Source of the DNA: Planctomycetota bacterium
GTDB taxonomy: Bacteria; Planctomycetota; SBBH01; JACQRN01
Assembly (NCBI GenBank): GCA_016206515.1
Contig: JACQRN010000025.1
Span: forward strand, 1 to 6,103
Direction: 5' to 3'
Length of the DNA: 6,103 nt
The position numbers were made by a program, and so were the translations under genes. Below, piece after piece: positions 4,854-6,103 of this stretch. The notes under the pieces were generated by a model. That model was given only the letters and a program-made list of their open reading frames with translations. It ran no database searches and was not told the DNA's origin. The stretch's first letter is position 1. Every line of letters starts with the position of its first letter.

Positions 4854-6103
4854 CGGCGAGCCCCGTACCGCCCCGGGAGCGATTCCTCGATCCGCAGGAG
4901 CCGGTTGTACTTCGCGACCCTTTCGCTTCGGCAGGGGGCGCCCGTTTTGATCCAGCCGCACCCGGTTCCGACCGCGAGATCCGCGATGAACGTGTCCTCG
5001 GTCTCCCCGGAGCGGTGCGAGACGATCGCCGTCCAGGAGGCGTCGTGCGCCATCCGGACCGCCTCCAGCGTCTCGGACACGGTCCCGACCTGGTTGAGCT
5101 TGATGAGGATGGCGTTCGATGACCGCTCCGCGATCCCGCGCCGCAGCCGCTCCGGGGACGTCACGTACAGGTCGTCGCCGACAACGCCGACGTTGGACCC
5201 CAGCGCGGCGGTCAGGCGTCCCCACGCCTCCCAGTCGTCCTCGGCCAGGGGGTCCTCCACCGAGATGATCGGATAGCGCGCGCACAGGTCGCGGTAGCGC
5301 TCGATCAGGTCGTCCGCGCTCCCCTTCTCGATCCCGAAGAGCGTATACCGGCCGTTCTCGCACAGTTCCGTCGCCGCCACGTCGAGGGCGATCGCGACCT
5401 GCTCGCCGGGGCGGTACCCGGCGTCCACGATCGCCTCGATGAGGAGCCGCAGCGCCTCCTCGTCCGAGGCGAGGTCCGGGGCGAATCCCCCCTCGTCGCC
5501 GACGGCGGTCGCCAGGTGCGCCTTGCGCAGCCGCTCGCGGAGCCGGTCGTACGTCTCGCACCCCCAGCGGAGCCCCTCGGCGAAGGAGGGCGCCCCCACC
5601 GGGACCAGCATGAACTCCTGGACGTTGATGTTGTTGTCCGCGTGCGCGCCGCCGTTGAGGACGTTGAGCATCGGGACCGGCAGCGCGTTCGGGCGCTTCC
5701 CTTTCATCCGCTCGTGGAGCGGAACCCCCAGCGCGACGGAGGCGACCCGCGCGCACGCCATCGACGCGGCCAGGATCGCGTTGGCGCCCAGCCGCGATTT
5801 GTTCGGGGTCCCGTCCAGGTCGCGCAGCGCGCGGTCGATCCCCTCCTGGTCCAGGGCGTCCTTCCCCCGAAGCGCCGCGGCGATCTCCCCGTCGATGTGC
5901 GAGACCGCCTTCCGGACGCCGCGGCCGGCGTACCGTGTTGGATCCCCATCCCGCAATTCGAGCGCCTCGTGGGTCCCCGTGGACGCCCCCGAAGGGACCC
6001 TCGCGGTCGCCGAGGCGCCTCCCGCCACGGCCACCTCCGCCTCGACCGTGGGGCGGCCGCGGGAGTCGAGGATCTCGCGCCCGCGGACCTTCTCGATCCG
6101 GAG
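4850..6103 (-). CDS. eno: Enolase (5' end cut by the window edge)
   Basis: Enolase converts 2-phosphoglycerate to phosphoenolpyruvate in glycolysis, as a cytoplasmic Mg-dependent homodimer that is also a degradosome partner in some bacteria. The frame runs from 6103 to the TGA at 4852-4850, giving 417 residues. The first visible residues align with about positions 2-4 of the family (GREILDSRGRPTVEAEV), so only a few N-terminal residues are missing. Catalytic and metal residues are intact, in visible numbering: the PSGASTG loop 37-43, H154 in HADNN, E163 and E204 (E. coli E168 and E209), Mg ligands D241, E283 and D310, and lysines K335 and K386 (K342 and K393). SHRSGETED is at 362-370. A GTG at 6034-6032 is an internal valine codon, not the start. 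The stop overlaps the ftsB-like ATG, so eno heads the visible operon; its promoter lies outside the window. Confidence 0.98.
   Translation of the reverse strand, partial: LRIEKVRGREILDSRGRPTVEAEVAVAGGASATARVPSGASTGTHEALELRDGDPTRYAGRGVRKAVSHIDGEIAAALRGKDALDQEGIDRALRDLDGTPNKSRLGANAILAASMACARVASVALGVPLHERMKGKRPNALPVPMLNVLNGGAHADNNINVQEFMLVPVGAPSFAEGLRWGCETYDRLRERLRKAHLATAVGDEGGFAPDLASDEEALRLLIEAIVDAGYRPGEQVAIALDVAATELCENGRYTLFGIEKGSADDLIERYRDLCARYPIISVEDPLAEDDWEAWGRLTAALGSNVGVVGDDLYVTSPERLRRGIAERSSNAILIKLNQVGTVSETLEAVRMAHDASWTAIVSHRSGETEDTFIADLAVGTGCGWIKTGAPCRSERVAKYNRLLRIEESLPGRYGARR

Overview
The window is GC-rich, and every gene I can support lies on the minus strand. Read in transcription order from the right edge the genes are: enolase (eno, 5' end cut by the window edge), a small FtsB/DivIC-type divisome protein (ftsB-like), the flagellar switch protein FliM, a PqqD-family (RiPP recognition element-like) protein, ribosomal protein S15 (rpsO), polynucleotide phosphorylase (pnp), and a CspA-type cold-shock protein (csp) closed by a strong intrinsic terminator. 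The content suggests a flagellated Gram-negative bacterium with a GC-rich genome, perhaps of deltaproteobacterial grade or an allied phylum. That placement is inference from GC bias and protein style; no marker in the window settles it.

Right block (about 3112-6103): eno, ftsB-like, fliM and the PqqD-like gene are packed like one operon. eno and ftsB overlap by an ATGA. ftsB and fliM are 19 nt apart. fliM and the PqqD-like gene overlap by 8 nt. The eno-ftsB pair is a familiar arrangement. A lone fliM behind it, followed by a translationally coupled PqqD-family protein with no visible RiPP precursor or radical-SAM partner, is the least ordinary part of the window.

Middle block (2695-3111): a leader of about 150 nt precedes rpsO. 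Its last hairpin pairs the putative rpsO Shine-Dalgarno into a stem, a layout that would suit S15 autoregulation. rpsO and pnp are separated by one nucleotide, so pnp translation is probably coupled to rpsO.

Left block (1-515): csp follows pnp after 81 nt, putting two cold-adaptation RNA-binding proteins side by side. Downstream of csp is a 12-bp GC-rich terminator with a T6 tract. Beyond it lies a stretch of about 160 nt with no recognisable gene but with several strong inverted repeats, one of which shares arm sequence with the csp terminator.

No tRNA, rRNA, mobile element, CRISPR array or plus-strand gene was supported. Long open frames on the plus strand opposite pnp and eno look like GC-rich shadows.
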